NCBI RefSeq assembly: GCF_949628215.1
Contig: NC_134286.1
Coordinates: 2,666,001-2,730,000 of the forward strand
DNA length: 64,000 nt
Source: Phalacrocorax aristotelis
Lineage: Eukaryota; Chordata; Aves; Suliformes; Phalacrocoracidae
Reading direction: 5' to 3'
How positions within the stretch are numbered: the stretch's first letter is position 1; every line of letters begins with the position of its first letter. The notes beneath the pieces are model-generated. The model was not told the origin of the DNA. It was given only the letters and a program-made list of their open reading frames with translations, and ran no database searches. This document shows, piece after piece, positions 44,626 to 59,611 of the stretch. Both the position numbers and the translations under genes were made by a program.

Positions 44626-47600
44626 GCCCCGGCCGGGCAGCCTGAGGAGAGGCTGGGGCGGCAGCCGGGCTTCGCCCCGCTCTGCGGACCGAGGGGAGCA
44701 TCCAGCGCGGGGAGGGGGGTGTGGGCGCTGCAGCTGACCATCCAAAATAAAATGTCATTTCCTTCGTGATTTCGCAGCTTATTCTGTGAGTGAGCGAGTT
44801 CTGCGTGCCGCTCCCGCACCCGCGGCCGGGCGGGCTCCGGCAGCTCCCAGGGGGGCACGCTCTCGCACCCCTCGTCCTGATCCGGCAAGGCAAAGCCAAC
44901 AACGTTTGGGGTTTTTTTGTTGGCGGTGTGCTGGAAGTTTATATCTCAGTTGTGTCACCCATCACGTCAGTGTTCGGTTTGGATGAGTTTATTCGGCTTA
45001 TATCGAAGGTGGCAGGCGTGTGTGGCTGCTGTCCGAGGAGCTGCAGCTCCTTGCCTTGGGTTTCGCTTCGTATGGCCCCACTGTGTTGTAGGCAGAGCTC
45101 GGTCAGAAGACTGTGTTTTTCAAAAGGAAAATAAACAAGCAAAAATATTTGGCATTTGTGCCTAGGTTCAGACATAGCTCAGAGTGGCGGCAGCCTCAAG
45201 ATCATCTGATTTCTTTTTGATCTGTGTGAAAGATGCTCTGAGTCTAAAATTGAGGGTATTCTGTCGCGCTTAGTATGAATGTGCTGGAGAACTACAAAAT
45301 GTCAGAGACTTAGGAAATGCCAGCTCTTGCAGTTAATGATCAGTGACTTTTACTGCAAGTAGATAAAGAGACTCTGTGGCTCTGTGATGACCTTTCATGT
45401 CGCTGTTAGGCTGTGCACTTCAGGTGCAGGTTCCCCAACTTTCAGAGGACAGCAATGTACAGAAGATAAAAAAAATCCCTTGCTGAATTCTTCTTCCCCA
45501 GTTGAGTGCAGTCACTGATCTACGATCTTCAGCAGATAAAATACCACGTTGGTAAGCTTTGCCGCTGGTGGCTGTGGTGCTGTAACCCCTCGTTTAGCTG
45601 TAATGACAGAGGCTGAGCCCTGTGGTGATGGAGTGCAGATGGCACCGGAGCGTGCGCCTCGGGTGTCCCTGCTGTCGCTCTCTTCCCGTGTCGTTTTTGT
45701 TAATCTTGATGTCAATGCTGACATCGACGTGCCGATGCTGATTGTGGAAAGCAGATGATTATCTGATGCTGATCTGGAGAGTGTCTTGAAATCCCAAGTA
45801 GTTCATTCATAAGAGGGGGGTCCAAAGGGATTTCTGCTGGATTTATACAAAATGATCATCTGGAAGGAAAGAAGCGGTCATTAGCAAATTGAAAAAGTAA
45901 TTCTTTCTTTCTAATGCAGCTGCTAATAGGTTTCAGGTTGACTGATACAGTTGCTATAGATTTTTATCAGTGACCTCTTAATGGCAGTTATTGATTCCTG
46001 TCTGTGTGGTGATACTAAGCTCCAGGGGTGCAACCACTGATCTCAACCCTGACTATGTTTTCCTGTTTTCAAATCAGGTTTGTACTTATTAGCTTAGCAG
46101 TTTCTGCGATGCTGTCTTGTCTTTGTGTGGATTGTACATGTTACAAGGCTCAATTCTGACTTACGGCTGCCTTTTAGGCTCCTTTGTGCATCCTTGGCTG
46201 TGGAATTTGAATATAGCGTTGGCGTAGTCTGTTTTTGTGGAATTTGAATGTAACATGCACATAATTGCCTGTTTTGTGACCTCTGTGTGTGTATACATGT
46301 ATGTATATACACTCATGCCTGTGTCTAAAGCTAGTGCAGCTCAAGTAATCTTGTGGTAATGAGCAGGACTTGTACATTTTCAGTTTACTGAGTACACCAA
46401 GGGTGTTTCTCTTGGCAGGGATTGGCTGAGTACCTCACCGGGTGGCTGTTTTCCTTCTAGTATAAGAATTTTAATGGATGTTTCAACCTGAAGTAAGACA
46501 GAGAGGCACCGATCCAGAGGGAAACGTGCATGATGGGAATGAGTCGTTATCGTGGGTCTTAAGCCGTTGGTGAGACAGTCTTTGCTTGGTGGACCAGAGG
46601 AGCCTTTCTGGGTGCTGAATTTGAAATAACCCACTCCGGGAATGGAAAATCCACATCAGAGGAGATTGCCACAGAGAGATGGAACAGAATCAAAGCTGTT
46701 TCCAGTAAAGTAATTGAACTGGCTAACATCGGCCCTGCAAGGGCTCTAGCTCCTGCGAAGTCATCTCTGTACGCCCGGCACTGTGTTATTTTCATTTTCT
46801 AAAAGGCTAATTTGCTTGACTAGAAGCAAAACAGAAATAAGTACAAAATCTCCGCCTTCCTAGGCAACGAATGTCCTGTTTCTGTGCATTGGTGAAGCTT
46901 TTGCGAGGCTCTGGAAAGCAACGTCTTCCACTGAAGGGAGAAGGGGTTGAGATTGCTTCACACCTCACAGCCTGGGGCCGTAAGTCTTGGAGATTGCCCA
47001 AATTTTGTGGTCTTTTATTGGCAAAGTCATACTTTGTTATGCAGTATAATGTGCCACATCATAGTATATAAAATGTTTCCCCAAGGCACTGTTCTTCCTG
47101 AAGTTTACATTCAGATCGTATGAAGCTCACGTCTAAGCAAAGGCATTTTACAAGCATGTTTCAAGGGATTTCTGGTGAAGTTCACTTAATTCCCGTGTAC
47201 ACGTGTCGTTCCGAGTCTGGGCGTTACAGCGCGAAGCGTGGCTGCTGAGCTGCCCCTTGATGGGTTTTGCAGCACAAGGATTTAGCGCTCAGTGTTATCT
47301 TTGCTGTCTTTCTTTGTTTGCAAAGCCCTCTATCCGTACTCGATCATGGGGTTTGCTTTATGCTCTGTATGGAAAAGGTAGCTTTGGTTTGGGGTGGTTC
47401 ATTGCCATGGTTCTCATAAGCAGAGATGAATGAGTATACTGGAAGTTTATAATTAAGGACTTGGCCAAAATGTGATGATGGCAGTCTTGGTCTGGCCTCC
47501 TATCTGAATTTCACCCCAGAAATCATAATGTAATAGTTCCAGCACCAGTTTCCTGCTGTGTTTGGAAGTCTGGTATGGAAAGTTGCCCTTTCTCTTTAAT

Positions 47601-50600
47601 CTTCCTCCGTGTGTCTGTTGTACTGGTGAGTCGTGGGCTGGGGCAAGGACGCATGGGGGATTGTAATTAGGAAGATGAGCTGTAGACGTGAAATGTGGGA
47701 ATATGCATGTGTAGCTTCCGTCCAGGAGTCTTTCTGCGTGGTGTACAGTTGAAGTGAACAGTGTTACTTAGTATGAGACAGTGTTGGAGGCTGTGAGCGT
47801 AAAATGACAGACGCAAATGCCGCATTCAGAAGCACCCAGGCGTTGACTTGAGCAGGGACTGTGCAGGCTGTGAGAGTGATTTGACTGTAGACTTCTATTC
47901 ATATCCTTCAAGAGATGAAAGAAGGAGAGGCCGAAGAGTAATTAGACTCTTGCTCCTGGAAGAAAAAGGAGGGAAGAAGCTGAATTTTACAAGTCCAGTC
48001 TGTGATTTTCTCCATTAGCCTTCAGGTATTTTGTTGTTTTTTTGGGGGTAAGAGATTGCCCCAGCTCTCTTGCAGCACCAGAAGCACTTGTGTGCCTCTT
48101 CCTGAAGGCAGCTGGATTACCAGTTTTACCCATCTCATGTTGAAAGCAGCCAGCTGTTTAAATTCTTCTCAGTCTTACATTTGTTGCCAACAACTCCACC
48201 GGTCTTGACAGTGGACTTTGCCTGAGAGAATTGCGTTTGTTCATCCGACGTCCCCTCGCAAGCTCTGGGAGCATGGATGAAACCTGGAGGCCGTGGCTAT
48301 GCAAGTGAAGTGCCAGTCCTGGAGATGGTGGGCTGAGCTCTCCTGCATGCCGCTGCCAGCGCTGCGGGCCGTGGAAACTGCTACGTCGAATCCGCGATGT
48401 CCGGACTGCTCCTTGGAGCCAGGAACTTTGTGTCTGTGGTCTACAGCTGTGCTTCCATCTCTCTGAGCTCTCCCCCCTCACTTGTTTTGATGACTGTGTG
48501 GGTGGTTTTCCTTCCTCGCCTCCTACTGCGACTGCAGACACGGCAAAAACCAGAGATGATCCCCAGAAGCGGTGTCAGAGTCCCATGTTGCACATCAGAC
48601 TTGCCGCTGTTTAGGGATGGTTTCAGAGAGGAAAGGAAATTTTATAGTTTATTTCTTTCATTCACAAAGTTAGGGATGTGGGGGGGTTTCATGTTTTTCT
48701 TGTATTGTTTTCTTGCTTGGGAAAGGATCTAGGTTTTTTCCTCCCCACCCACTGGGACATGAGGAGGAAAGTGGCCTGTGGTCTGGAGAGCGAATATTTG
48801 CTCGTAATTATTCTTGTCTTTTCGTTCACGTAACCCAGTAAGGCACAGGAGCACTTTCTGGTGCTGCTGGGCATATACAGCCAGCGGCAAGTGCTTTCTA
48901 GAGCATTGCGGGTTGCAGATGAGGGAGAACAGCTTTGGAGAAGAGCAACTGGAAATGGGCAGAGTTGTGTGTAGCCACCAGTTCTTGTCCCTGTTCAACA
49001 GGTCGGGGCTTTGGGAGGGCTCGTGAAGCCGCCTGAACCTTCTGAAGCAACCCCAGTGAAGTAATACATCGAGAGATGGAGGTTGTACAAAAAAAATTTG
49101 TATTTTGCATTTAAATCCCTTTAGGGCCTTTTTCCTCTGTTTATCACAATAAATGCAAATATTGCCATGCTAAGATAGAATGAGTAAATTCGGCATGCTT
49201 TCTGTTTCTGTGTTGTTTGGCCACTTTGAGGTTTCTGAGCGGCCAGTGCTTTGCTGCGTGAACACCGCAGGGCCGTTAGCAGGAGGTGGCTCTGTGCTGA
49301 GCCTTGCTGAGGGCAAATGCAGCTACAGTAGGGTGGTTCTTTGCATCCAGCGTTTTTATCAGTGTGTACAATAAGTGTGCTTTGTTCTGCGGTCATGTTC
49401 AAGGTTGCAAATGTGTTGTCAAAGCCCGGATGTGTGTGGTCGCATTTGTCGTGCCGGAAGCCCCGAACTGTGGCAACAGGCGTTCTGGAGCTGATAATGA
49501 ACTCCCCTCGGTCCAAATAGCGCTGCATATCAGTGCAGTTAATATGAGGAGAAAACAATGACATGAATCTTTTATAAATAGTCTTGTCATATGGTGCAAG
49601 TTTAGGTAAAACCACACATTATGGGGAAAATAAGCTGCATCTGTAGTTTTAGAAACAATCTCACAAGTGTGTGTGTATTTTTTGCGATACTTGGCTCATG
49701 CAGTTTATATACAGCGGGTGGGAACTGACTTCTTAGTAGGCTTGGTATTGATTTTTAAACCCATCTCTTGTATAAACATAATATGCATGAAGTACTTTTT
49801 TGGATATCCAGTGTTAACCAAATTTAATCTCTCAATAAAATGGTATGAATTGTTCTGAATTAGAGCTCTTGGGGTGGAAGGCAAAATATGTAACGCGAGT
49901 CTAGCGAGGCTGTTAGCTAGGATGTGTTCCATCTGCCTTGTGGGTTGTTTTTTTTAAAAAAGCCATTATTCCAAACTCTAGATAAGTCAAATATTTTTCT
50001 TAAAATATTACATTCAAATTTTTAATAGAGCCAGGGATTAAATTGGCTGCAGTCATTGCAATAGTTTTGATATATCAAAATAAAAAACATTCTACTGTGC
50101 TTAAATAAAGAGTTTTCTGACAGCACGAGAAAGATGGGAAATCATACTCCACAGTTAAGGCTGGGGAAGGCTTTTTGCTGAGAATATCTGTAGATTGTAT
50201 ACGCAGGTGTGACTGTTGATTCTGAGATGGTGCTTCGGGATCACGTCCGTCTCATGCACTTCTTGGGGAGAAAAGGCTGGCTTTGGGCAGAAGCCGAATG
50301 CTGTCAGCTTGCACTGGCTTTGCTGAATCCTGAACCTCAGCACTTCTCGAGATACGATCCGCATAGCGACATCCCAGTGCTAAGCACTTGTGCTTTTTCA
50401 GGAAATATTTGTAGAGTTCAGCAAGTAACTTTTCTGGTCCTGAGGCATTAAAGTTCAAATCAGAAGATTCCTGTAGAAGTCAGTGAATTGGCAGGCATGC
50501 AAGGTTATTCCTATTCCTCCCAGAAGAGGAGGAATTGAGGGGAGAGGAGACAAATGGAAGTAAACAAACATTGATAGATTTCATCTGTTCAGGCTCAGAA

Positions 50601-51689
50601 CAGAACTAAAATATTCCCCTATATGATAAAAAGAAGAGCTAAGGATGCGTCACCGTCATAGCCAGAGGTAGGTGACCTCTGCCTTACATAGCTGTTCTTT
50701 GTGCTCCCCAACCCTGGAACTGCTGATCTTAGTTCCTGGCTCTAATCAGTGATCTGGAAACCTGAACCGAATCCACAACTTATATCAATATTAGGCTATT
50801 CGAGAATGTTTCTACTCAAACATGAAAATACAGTGTTAATGACATTTGTTTAACCCCAGCCGTATTCAGGGGAGACCTTCCATTTATGATTAAATTGAAA
50901 GTACTTTTGTTGGTCAGATATTTAATCAAGCCCGAAAGAGTTTTAATCATAATGCTTATTTACTATTATTTGTCCCAGAAAAAAGCTTCTGTCTGTGAGC
51001 ACGTCCTTTCCAGGGCAGCACCTCCAGCTGCTAAGGCCTAGTTTCTGAAATTGGGACGGTAGTAAAGTGAGACGGAGGTTTAAGCCAGCGGAAGGAAACA
51101 TGAAGGGTTAACATCGAACTGTGGGCTGACTAAAGTTAATGCTGTCTGGATACAGCTGAAGTAGTCTTCGCATCCTGATGTACAGCTTCTTCCTGTTGGG
51201 CTTAGCTTCCCCTGTGAGAAGTCGATGTGGTAATTTGATTTCTTTAATTAGCTATCTGAGGCTTAGTTTTGCTGGGGCTCTTTTTCCATAGGTGAATACT
51301 GCCTTGCTGTAAATTCTGAAGGCGCTGGAGCATAAAATTTTAACTATTACCTGTCGAGGGACCTATTGTTTGAATTGCTGTGTTGTCAGAGTGAAGAAAG
51401 GAGCCAAAGGCAGCAGGGTTTAAAAAAGGATCTCGGGCAAATCTGGAAGCTACAAGCTATCTTCCTGTGCTGGACAAATTGATGTTATTCTTTGTTAGAC
51501 TCTTTCCCAGCTAACACATGGACAGAGACAGAATGGGGGGAAGAATCAATACGCTGCCGGAGAGAAAGCTGTGCCTCGCAGCTGAGCTACCTGGAGCAGC
51601 CACTGAGCATACAAATGAGGGTGATCCCTTAATATTGAATCCCTGGGCTTCCAGAAAGTTTGGGACAAGCTTTGGCCAGGTTACAAATC

Positions 51690-51711
51690 TTTTTTTTTTT
51701 TTTTTTTTTTT
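51690..51711. repeat. Poly(T) run, 22 T
   Basis: Uninterrupted T22 in SH3BGRL intron 1, with no retroposon body recognised beside it. Confidence 0.95.
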
Positions 51712-52279
51712 AAATAAAGAAACGAAGCTGCTGTTCAATAAGAGGAAAGGATTTTTTTTTCCTCTCTTTTTGGCTTATATCATTGATTACACACTGGTTG
51801 TATATCCAGATAACAAGACTTTGGAATGCATAGGTAGCTTTGCAATGTGCAGAAGATACATGGAGATGCTACAGAGATCTGTGCTGTACCCTAAGCAATC
51901 CAGAGAAAGAGCGAGGTGACAAGGCTGTTGGTGAAGTGAGGTTGCGAGAGCAGCCTCCTGTACCTGCCCTGGTGGGAAAGTGGGAAGAAACAGTTGTCAT
52001 TGTGTGCAAGAGGGAGGTTTAAACTAACCTGTACTGTTTAGCAGCGAGGTCTTGGAGGTGTACTAGGTAATTCTACAAAAATACCATATTAGTGGTCATA
52101 AAAACAAACAAAATGTCAGGAATTTTTAGGATGGGAGAGAGCAAAGGAAGAAACCAGTACCGCTGGATAAATCTGTGGTGCATCTGTATCTATAATAGAC
52201 CGTAACAGTTGTCTTTAAACAGTTTAAACTGTTAAAAAGTTTGAAAAGATACTGGGTAGGGTGAGATTAACACTGTACG

Positions 52280-52776
52280 AGCAATAACCAAATAACGTAG
52301 AATTCCGCAGCTGAGGAAGAGCTGAAAAAGTATGAAAAGTGAAAATCATGTGGGGCATGGGAGAACAAATAGGAAGTGATTGTTCATAACTTTTTCTAAT
52401 GCAACAACTGGGAGAGAGCAAGTGAGACTAGCAAGTGGCAGGTTCAGAATAAATGAAGTACTTTGTTTGACAACATGCAGTTTAATGGAGAAACTCACTG
52501 CCAGAGAACATCGTGTATGGCAAAAATTGCATGGGCTCAGGAAGCAGTGAGACAAATTAAGAGGGAAAGCTTATTAAGGGCTATTAAACATAATTACTAC
52601 ACCTCTGACTCAAAAATACGGATTATTGGAGTCTGGGAAAGTATAATGTGGTATAGCCCCCTGTGCTCAATCTGTTGGCATGCTCTTCCCTGGGATCTGT
52701 GGCCGGTGGAGACAGGATATTGGGGTAGACAAGTGTTGGATCCAACCCAATAAAGCTGTTCTTCTGTTCTTGGATG
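52280..52776 (+). mobile_element. Ancient CR1-type LINE 3' end, plus orientation
   Basis: Family landmarks in the right order: AGGTTCAGAATAAATGAAG near 52440, GAGAAACTCACTGCCAGAG near 52485, TTAAGGGCTATTAAACATAA near 52572, GAGACAGGATATTGGGGTAG near 52708, and a tail like CTGACCCAGTATGGCTGTTC near 52745-52770. It is highly diverged from the CR1 at 10.1 kb and belongs to an older subfamily shared with turtles and crocodiles. The left limit is approximate. Confidence 0.8.
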
Positions 52777-55700
52777 AAATTGGCTCTGTTCCCAAATTAG
52801 CTGAACAGTTTGCATTTAAAAATTTAAGAACACGTTGCCCAGGAAAAACGTTTGATGGAAAGGAATAAAGAATGTATGTGCATGTTTGGGATGTGTTGTT
52901 TTGTTTTTTTTTTTTAATTGGTAGTTATTACAGACACCTGCAATTGTAGAAGTATTAGAAGGCTCTGGACATTTAGGTGCAACTAGAAATTTCCTCTGAA
53001 ATGTAAACAGGTTCTGTATCTGTTTTATATTCAGACATACCAATGCGACTGAAGTCTTACCTCTCTCTGCTTTGCAAACTCTGAGATGCTGTGAGAGACT
53101 GTAGATAGGAGAGAAACTTTTAACTATATTTGTTCCCTGTATCTTAGGAACCGGGGTGAAGGGTGAGTGGGGGGAAGCAAAAGTTTATAATAATCCTCCT
53201 TTTGGTTTCCTTCTGAACAACCGCAGTTTGGTTCAGGAGCTGAGGACAAGGCTGTAAGAAATGTTATATGAAGCTATTTGTTATGCAGTAGATGTTGGCA
53301 GGCTCAAAACTTTTGATGGAGAGATAAACACTGAAATCTGAAGGTCTGGATGTTTACCGGGAAATTCAGAGTGAAGCAAGCTCTGCCAGGTGATGTACAG
53401 CCTCTCTGCCTGAGGTTTGAGTTGGTTGTTGTGCCCAGGTGTGACTGGGGAAGGGTTCCATTAATCAAAGCTGAAATGTCACTCTGTTTTCCTGGGCTCT
53501 TGCACAGACAGGGAGATGTGAATGAGCTTGCCGGAGCAAAGATGGCTGTTCCTCATGCATCTCATGGCCAGTCACAATCTCAGCCTTTCTTACATAGGAA
53601 ACATGGGTGTTCCGTGATATGGACAGCAGGTGATTCCAAACGCAAGATCATTTTGCAGCATGAACAGCAGATGCTGGAATACATCATGTTTAGACCTAGG
53701 CGATAAAGTAGGTGTATCAGAAACCCCCACTGCTTTACGCATAGGTCAAAATAAACTGGCAAAGCCCAATGTAAACAGAAAGCAGCCTCTGGGGAAAATA
53801 ATAGTAGTTTTCACATAAAACCACATTTTTATGAGAGTAGTAGTTTCCAGGCAGGTGTAAACAGCACATCTGTATTCACCTCATGGGATGTGCTAGTGTC
53901 ACTGGGAGTTTTGCCACGGACTGGCCATGCCAGGATAAGATTTTACTCCTTAGGAAATACTTAATGCTTCTTATCCAAGATCATTCCTGTGCACATGTTG
54001 CAAATGTACTGGGCCAGAGCAGCAGCTGCAGAGCAACTGGCAGAATGGGAGAGGAGTGGAATAGCCCAGTGAATGAATTAAAAATATATCCCAAAACATT
54101 CTCACTGGACATGGATGGAAATGAAGTTCAAGTGAAGCTGATACATGGATAAAAGATGTAGGATTTTTATTTTCCCTAGGCATAAAACACAATATAGATG
54201 AGTGGAAATAAAAAGATAAAAAGGGGCAGGTTTGCAAACTTACTTGTTAGCAACCTGATAATCCTGATTAAGAACTAGAAATTCCTTCCTACCCTGTTAT
54301 GCAGATAAGTAAATCTCATGGTTCTGGTGGCTAAATCCATGAAACCTTCATACTTGAGCAATCTTTCTCTAAATTTCTGTCTCATTTTATCAGCATTAAA
54401 ATGTACCAGGAGGCAGCTGTGAAAGCCTCTGTTTTGCCCGCAGAGGACTGAGGTTTGAGTTGTGCATGTTGGGTAAAGATTAAGATAGGTCCATGAAGCT
54501 GTCTCACATTGGAATGTTCCTTGCAGGAATTTACACCTGTATAAACTGAGGAGCAGCTGGACAGACAGCTATGTCTTCCATATAATGATTTGGGACCAAA
54601 ATTAGCAGCTTGGAAGGCATTAGGATAGCTGTCACCTCACACTGCCAGCCGTCAAGCATTAGGCTGAGACTGAAGAACATCAGGGGAATGAAGCTATTTT
54701 GGCTTCTTGCCCAGGCCTGGAGGACTCCATCCTGCAGCATATAAACAGCTGGGGGACTTAATCTTTTAAAAAACAAAATGCAGTGTGTATTCATCTTAGT
54801 TTGTGATTGAGGTATGCAGATGCTAGCTTGCATGGAGGCAGAAGGAAGCTTTTTTTTTTTTTTTTAAAAAAAGCAAATGCCATGGTGACAAGAGTGATCT
54901 AAAAAAACTTACAGTGGTGGTGGTGGGGTTGCAAAGTGGCCTCCAGGTCGTGGCTCTGTCGGTGGCCATGCCTGCCACTGCGGTGTGGGCAGCATCCCAA
55001 ACAGTGCCCTTGGTGCGGGGTGGAAGGTGGCACTTCCCTTCGGGCTGCGGCAGTGCGGTGGGTGAGAATAGCTTGTTGATGGGAAGGACCTGATGTGTTG
55101 GAAAATGCTCTATTTTTTTAATTCCGGTAAAGAGCAGCTTCAGGATGTCTTCTGAGAAGTCCTCTTGAGAGCAAACTCCTAGGCCTTGGCCTTCCTGGCT
55201 ATTGCAAGCAAAAGTTGGCCAACTCCTGTATTGCTTCAGCTACCGAAAAAATTAGAAACTGCAATGTGGCCGCTTCTTGTGAGCTTTCTGTTTACCTCCC
55301 TCTCTCCCCTCCTTAAAGAAACAGCTTCTGAAGTGACAATATTTTGTCCAAGTCTGCACTAAAATAAAGTGGGGATCTGGGGCCCACAGGACGATAGGCA
55401 CTTGAAATGCTACCCAGGCAAATTAACTGGTCGGAAGGCTGGTGCTGATACAGACTGCTGGCTGCTAACCGTTTCGTCGCTGGGATGCTTTGGGGTGGCT
55501 GTCCTGACCTGCTGTTCTATCTCAACAGAGCCTGCCTCTTTTTGGAAAGAGGAGGAAAACTTGGATTTAATCCATAGCCTTTCTCCCAAGCCCCTCTTCC
55601 TTTGTATAGTGTTATTTAGGTATTTTAGTTCAGGGAAAAAAGCTTTCTTCTCTTGAAAAATTATTTGGTTTAGAATAGTTTTCAAAAAGACTCTTTTGCT

Positions 55701-58700
55701 AAATAATGTCTGTGTTTCACAAGTTCTTTTACGGTAGAAAGTAATACAGAACAGAAGCACCTGGATTTAGCATAGGATCACTAAGGTAATATATTTCTTC
55801 TTAAAGTGGTTTTTTATTTAAAGTTAATAAATGCCTGGCAGTATAAAGGTAGTGAAGCAGCAATTAATGCTGTAAACGTTTAGGTTTGTCAGTTAATTTA
55901 GTCTCTCTGTGTGCTAAACCATACAGGAAATAAACCTTCCTTTTATTGCAAACCACAGGAGCCTCCTGCAATACTTGTCTGAGTGTTTAACTCCTTTCCT
56001 AACCAGAGTTCAGCTCTCATGAGACAAACAAAACAAAAAATGTTTTTCCTCTCTACTCCTTTTGCCGTCCGGGGCTCCTCATCGCCAGCATAAATCCACA
56101 GATTCTGAAAAATAATTACATTAGCAGCTGTTTCAATAAACCCCGCAAACTGTAGCCCACCGCTGTCTATGGTGCATGTCGATCTAACGCTGTCTTCTCA
56201 GGCTGCTTCCCCAGTAAATATTAGCCAAGCGCTGCAGGGACTGGAGTTTCAGGGTGGAACGAGGTGGAACCTGTGCTGTTTTAAGTGACGTAACATAGCA
56301 GCCAGCAGTTTTCATGGGGTGTGGTTGCTGCCAACATTGCGTGGACTACTACGACCTGTCCTGGAGCCCTCTATGAAAGTGAAGATAAAGGAGGAATAAT
56401 TCGCCTCACTTTCTGAGAGACACTGGCTGGAAAAAACAGACTCAGAACTTGACAACAGTGGTGAGGTCCAGACTTTCAGGACTAAAGCCATTTTTGGAAC
56501 TTCCAGAGCAAGCAGTCAGGTTTTCAGTGGCATTCTCAGTGCCTTTCCCCCATTTTCCTCAGCCACACTGAGAACTTTTGAATATCTAGGAATATGTCAT
56601 GCTCCGGAGAATTTTCCACGTCCCATGTGATACCGAGCCTGATTATCATCACAGAGATTAGTCTCCTGTGTGTTAAATTGCATTATAGTCAGTGTGTAAA
56701 GCCTGCCTATGAGGCTGGGCTGCGGTGTATTTGATACTGTTTGTAGATAGAGCCAGAAATGATCCCTCACCCAAATAACAAAGTAAATAAGCAGTGATTT
56801 GAAAAAGTAACTATTGCTACCAACTAACAGCTTAGGAGAGGAAGCTCTGAGAGGTGAAGAGTACATTCAAAATTGTTTACAGAGTCTGTGACAGAGGTAG
56901 CTTAGACTTTTCTTTCTTCCATGTAGCAAAAGCTCCCATTTCCCAAGACTCTTTCGTGCCTCAGATACAAGAGTACAGCAGAGAGACTAAGACGAGATGC
57001 TGAGGCTGTAGAGACACTGGCAATACACGGAACAGTCGTGCCAGGAGAAGAGGCTGTTGCTGGAGGCTGCCCTCTGTTCAGGTCCTCTCTGCGTTGCCCG
57101 TTGAGCATCCCAGGGCCAAAGGCAGGGGTGAGCATAAACAACTTCACCTTCTGTCATGGCTAACCCAGCTGGTACTGCCTGGAAAAGGGGACACAGAGTG
57201 GTGACAGAGAGCCCATGTGCTGGCTGACGGGTGGGGAAGGGGTGACTGTGGGGCTGCTCCCAGGTCTGGCCACTGCCAGGACGGCATCTCCTCCCTGTGG
57301 GGATGGACCAAGTGCAGGACTTAGTACTGGCACTAACTTGAACAGCTTTGTTGGTGTATGAGTGGGAACGTTGCATGAGGTTTCTTGAAGCTTGCAGTTC
57401 TCTGCTGTTGTGCCTGAGTTGTGCCAGAGAGCTAATTCTGCGAACGTCAGTAATGATTAATGAGGGAAAATTCAGGAGCTGTGGCAACAGGTTTGTTGGT
57501 AGATTTCTGCTTTCCTGTGAACCATAAACCTTGCTCAGATAAGTGGAGTTGCTGGAGATGCTCTGGCTGATACACCACGAGTTCATTCCAAACCCTGGGG
57601 CAGTTTTTGTTAAGCAGGCGCTCGGGTTTGCACTTGTTCTTCAGGTAGTCTTGAAGCCAGGTGATTGCTGCAGGATAATGCAATGTGCATTTGGTTCCTT
57701 TGTCTGCTCTTCCTGCCACTCTCATGTTCATAATGTTCGGGAATTATGTTAGTTTTAGACTGGTTTTTGGGAGGAGAGGATGTGTTTGTTTTTATTTAAC
57801 CCTGCGTAGAGTTTGGATGCTGTGACTAGGCACACATGAGATGTCCACGCAAATCCAGCCTGCCAAGCTCCAACTCTGCTGTAGAAAACAACTGTGCGTA
57901 ATAAATGAGGAGTTCATATTCTGCTGCTCCTTATGCTTTGTTAACGGATAACCAAGATAATGGAGCCTGTATTCCCGCAGTAGGAAGCTGTCTCTCTGTT
58001 GGTTTTGGACCAGACAAGCAGTTTTCAGGCTTATGAAAGTCAAATGCCACAAAATTGACTTAGAAAACTGCCAAGGGTCAATTTATTTTGTATTGTAATG
58101 GTGGTGTTTGCCTTTTGATTATGACTGTTCCGGGTGCTGCAATGGTTTGTGGACGGTGTCAGTGCCAGTGGTTAAAGCTATGGCTTTGCAATACATCAGT
58201 GTTTCTTTACATTCTCATCTAAAGGAAGACAAGGGGAGGCTTAGGTCTGGCAGCTTGATTTTGCAAGATATATTTATTTTGGCTAACTTCAGTAGTCTGG
58301 TCACAAAAGTAACTAGAAGAAAATCCTGATATGCGAGTATTTGCTCTTGCAAATCATTCCTGTTGCTGAGTGAAGCAAAGGCCTGAGACAAGAATGGCCT
58401 GAGGCCACGGCTTGGTGTGTGCTTTCAGTTGGTACTGCTGCTGGGAGACGTGGTCCTGCACCCCTTGCCTCATTTCCTTCCCTGCCCTGTGCCTTTCCTT
58501 GTGATGGCACAAGTACACTCCTGTCAGCATGGTGAGCTGGGCTGAGGCCCCACAAAACAATACTGCTGTGTGACTGGAGGAGTTTCTCCAGCTCAGACCC
58601 CTGCGTAGCCGTGCCAAGGCGTACGCTGGTGCAAGAAAGGGCGAATACATGCTCAGAGACAAGGCTCTGGAGTTCAAGGAGACAGTCTCTTTCTGTAACC

Positions 58701-59587
58701 ATGATTTATACAGCTTGAATGTATACGGTCCCAGCAGCAAGCTGTGCTTCCCCGACAGTCCCTCCTGGATAACCGTCCCCAGAGCCGGCGCTGGAGGAGG
58801 TGAGGTTTGGGAGCAGCCTGGGCAGAGCCCCTGCGCGAGGGCGGGCAGGCTTTTGGGGCTGGAGCGGTCTGGGTGTATGAGTTTCAAGCTGCTGCCAGCC
58901 AGGCTGCTTCAGGTGCAAAGTTCATCCTTGAACAAACAGGGCTCCTGGTGGGGCTGTTTGCAGAAATCATGTGAAGGGAGGGGAGAACAGCGCTGCTCAT
59001 CCCTCCTCCGGGGACTGCAGGGGCTTGAAGCCCAGCCTGAGCAGAGAGTTAAGAGGCAGTCAGGCATCCCCCTTGTTTTAAATCAAGTGCAGATCCTTTC
59101 TTTTGAGAGAGGACAAGTGTAAGTCTGACACCTCTCCAGATCTGAAACACTTCACCCAGTGTTCAGCGGTTGGAAGCTTCGTTTGCATTCACTGTTTTTC
59201 TGTGTTCAGGCTGTTAGGTTGTCTACAAAAAGCCCACCCGTAGCGAGGTTTGGTGCCTCTGCTAGTAACAGCTCTGGTGCTGCCAGCCCCTTCCTGCGGC
59301 TTCTTGGGTTTTAACTCCTCCCTTGTGCAACTGCTGGGGATCTTGTGTTTCATGTGCATGGAAATACAGAGTGTAAAAAGGCTTTCTGCTACCCCATGAG
59401 CAAACATCTCTATTTTTTGGCTGCTGATGGAAAGTAATTTGAAATATCTTGCATTAAATAATCTTAAATAATAATCTTGCATTAAAATACTTGAAAATGG
59501 AAGATTTTGGCTGTGTGGGGATTGTTTATTTTTGAAATCCAGACAAATAATCCAGTGGGGCATTGCTGTCACTTTTCACATAACTTT

Positions 59588-59611
59588 AAAAAAAAAAAAA
59601 AAAAAAAAAAA
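59588..59611. repeat. Poly(A) run, 24 A
   Basis: Uninterrupted A24 in SH3BGRL intron 1. No retroposed gene body was recognised. Confidence 0.95.

Noticed and set aside
43828-44769. 313-codon plus-strand open frame ending in poly-Arg
   Set aside because: It is a different frame from exon 1, composed of the CpG island, the poly(T) tract and the GGC repeat; no family resemblance.
44045-44902. 285-codon minus-strand open frame with poly-Ala across the SH3BGRL promoter
   Set aside because: It is a shadow of the GGC repeat and CpG island; SH3BGRL exon 1 lies opposite it.
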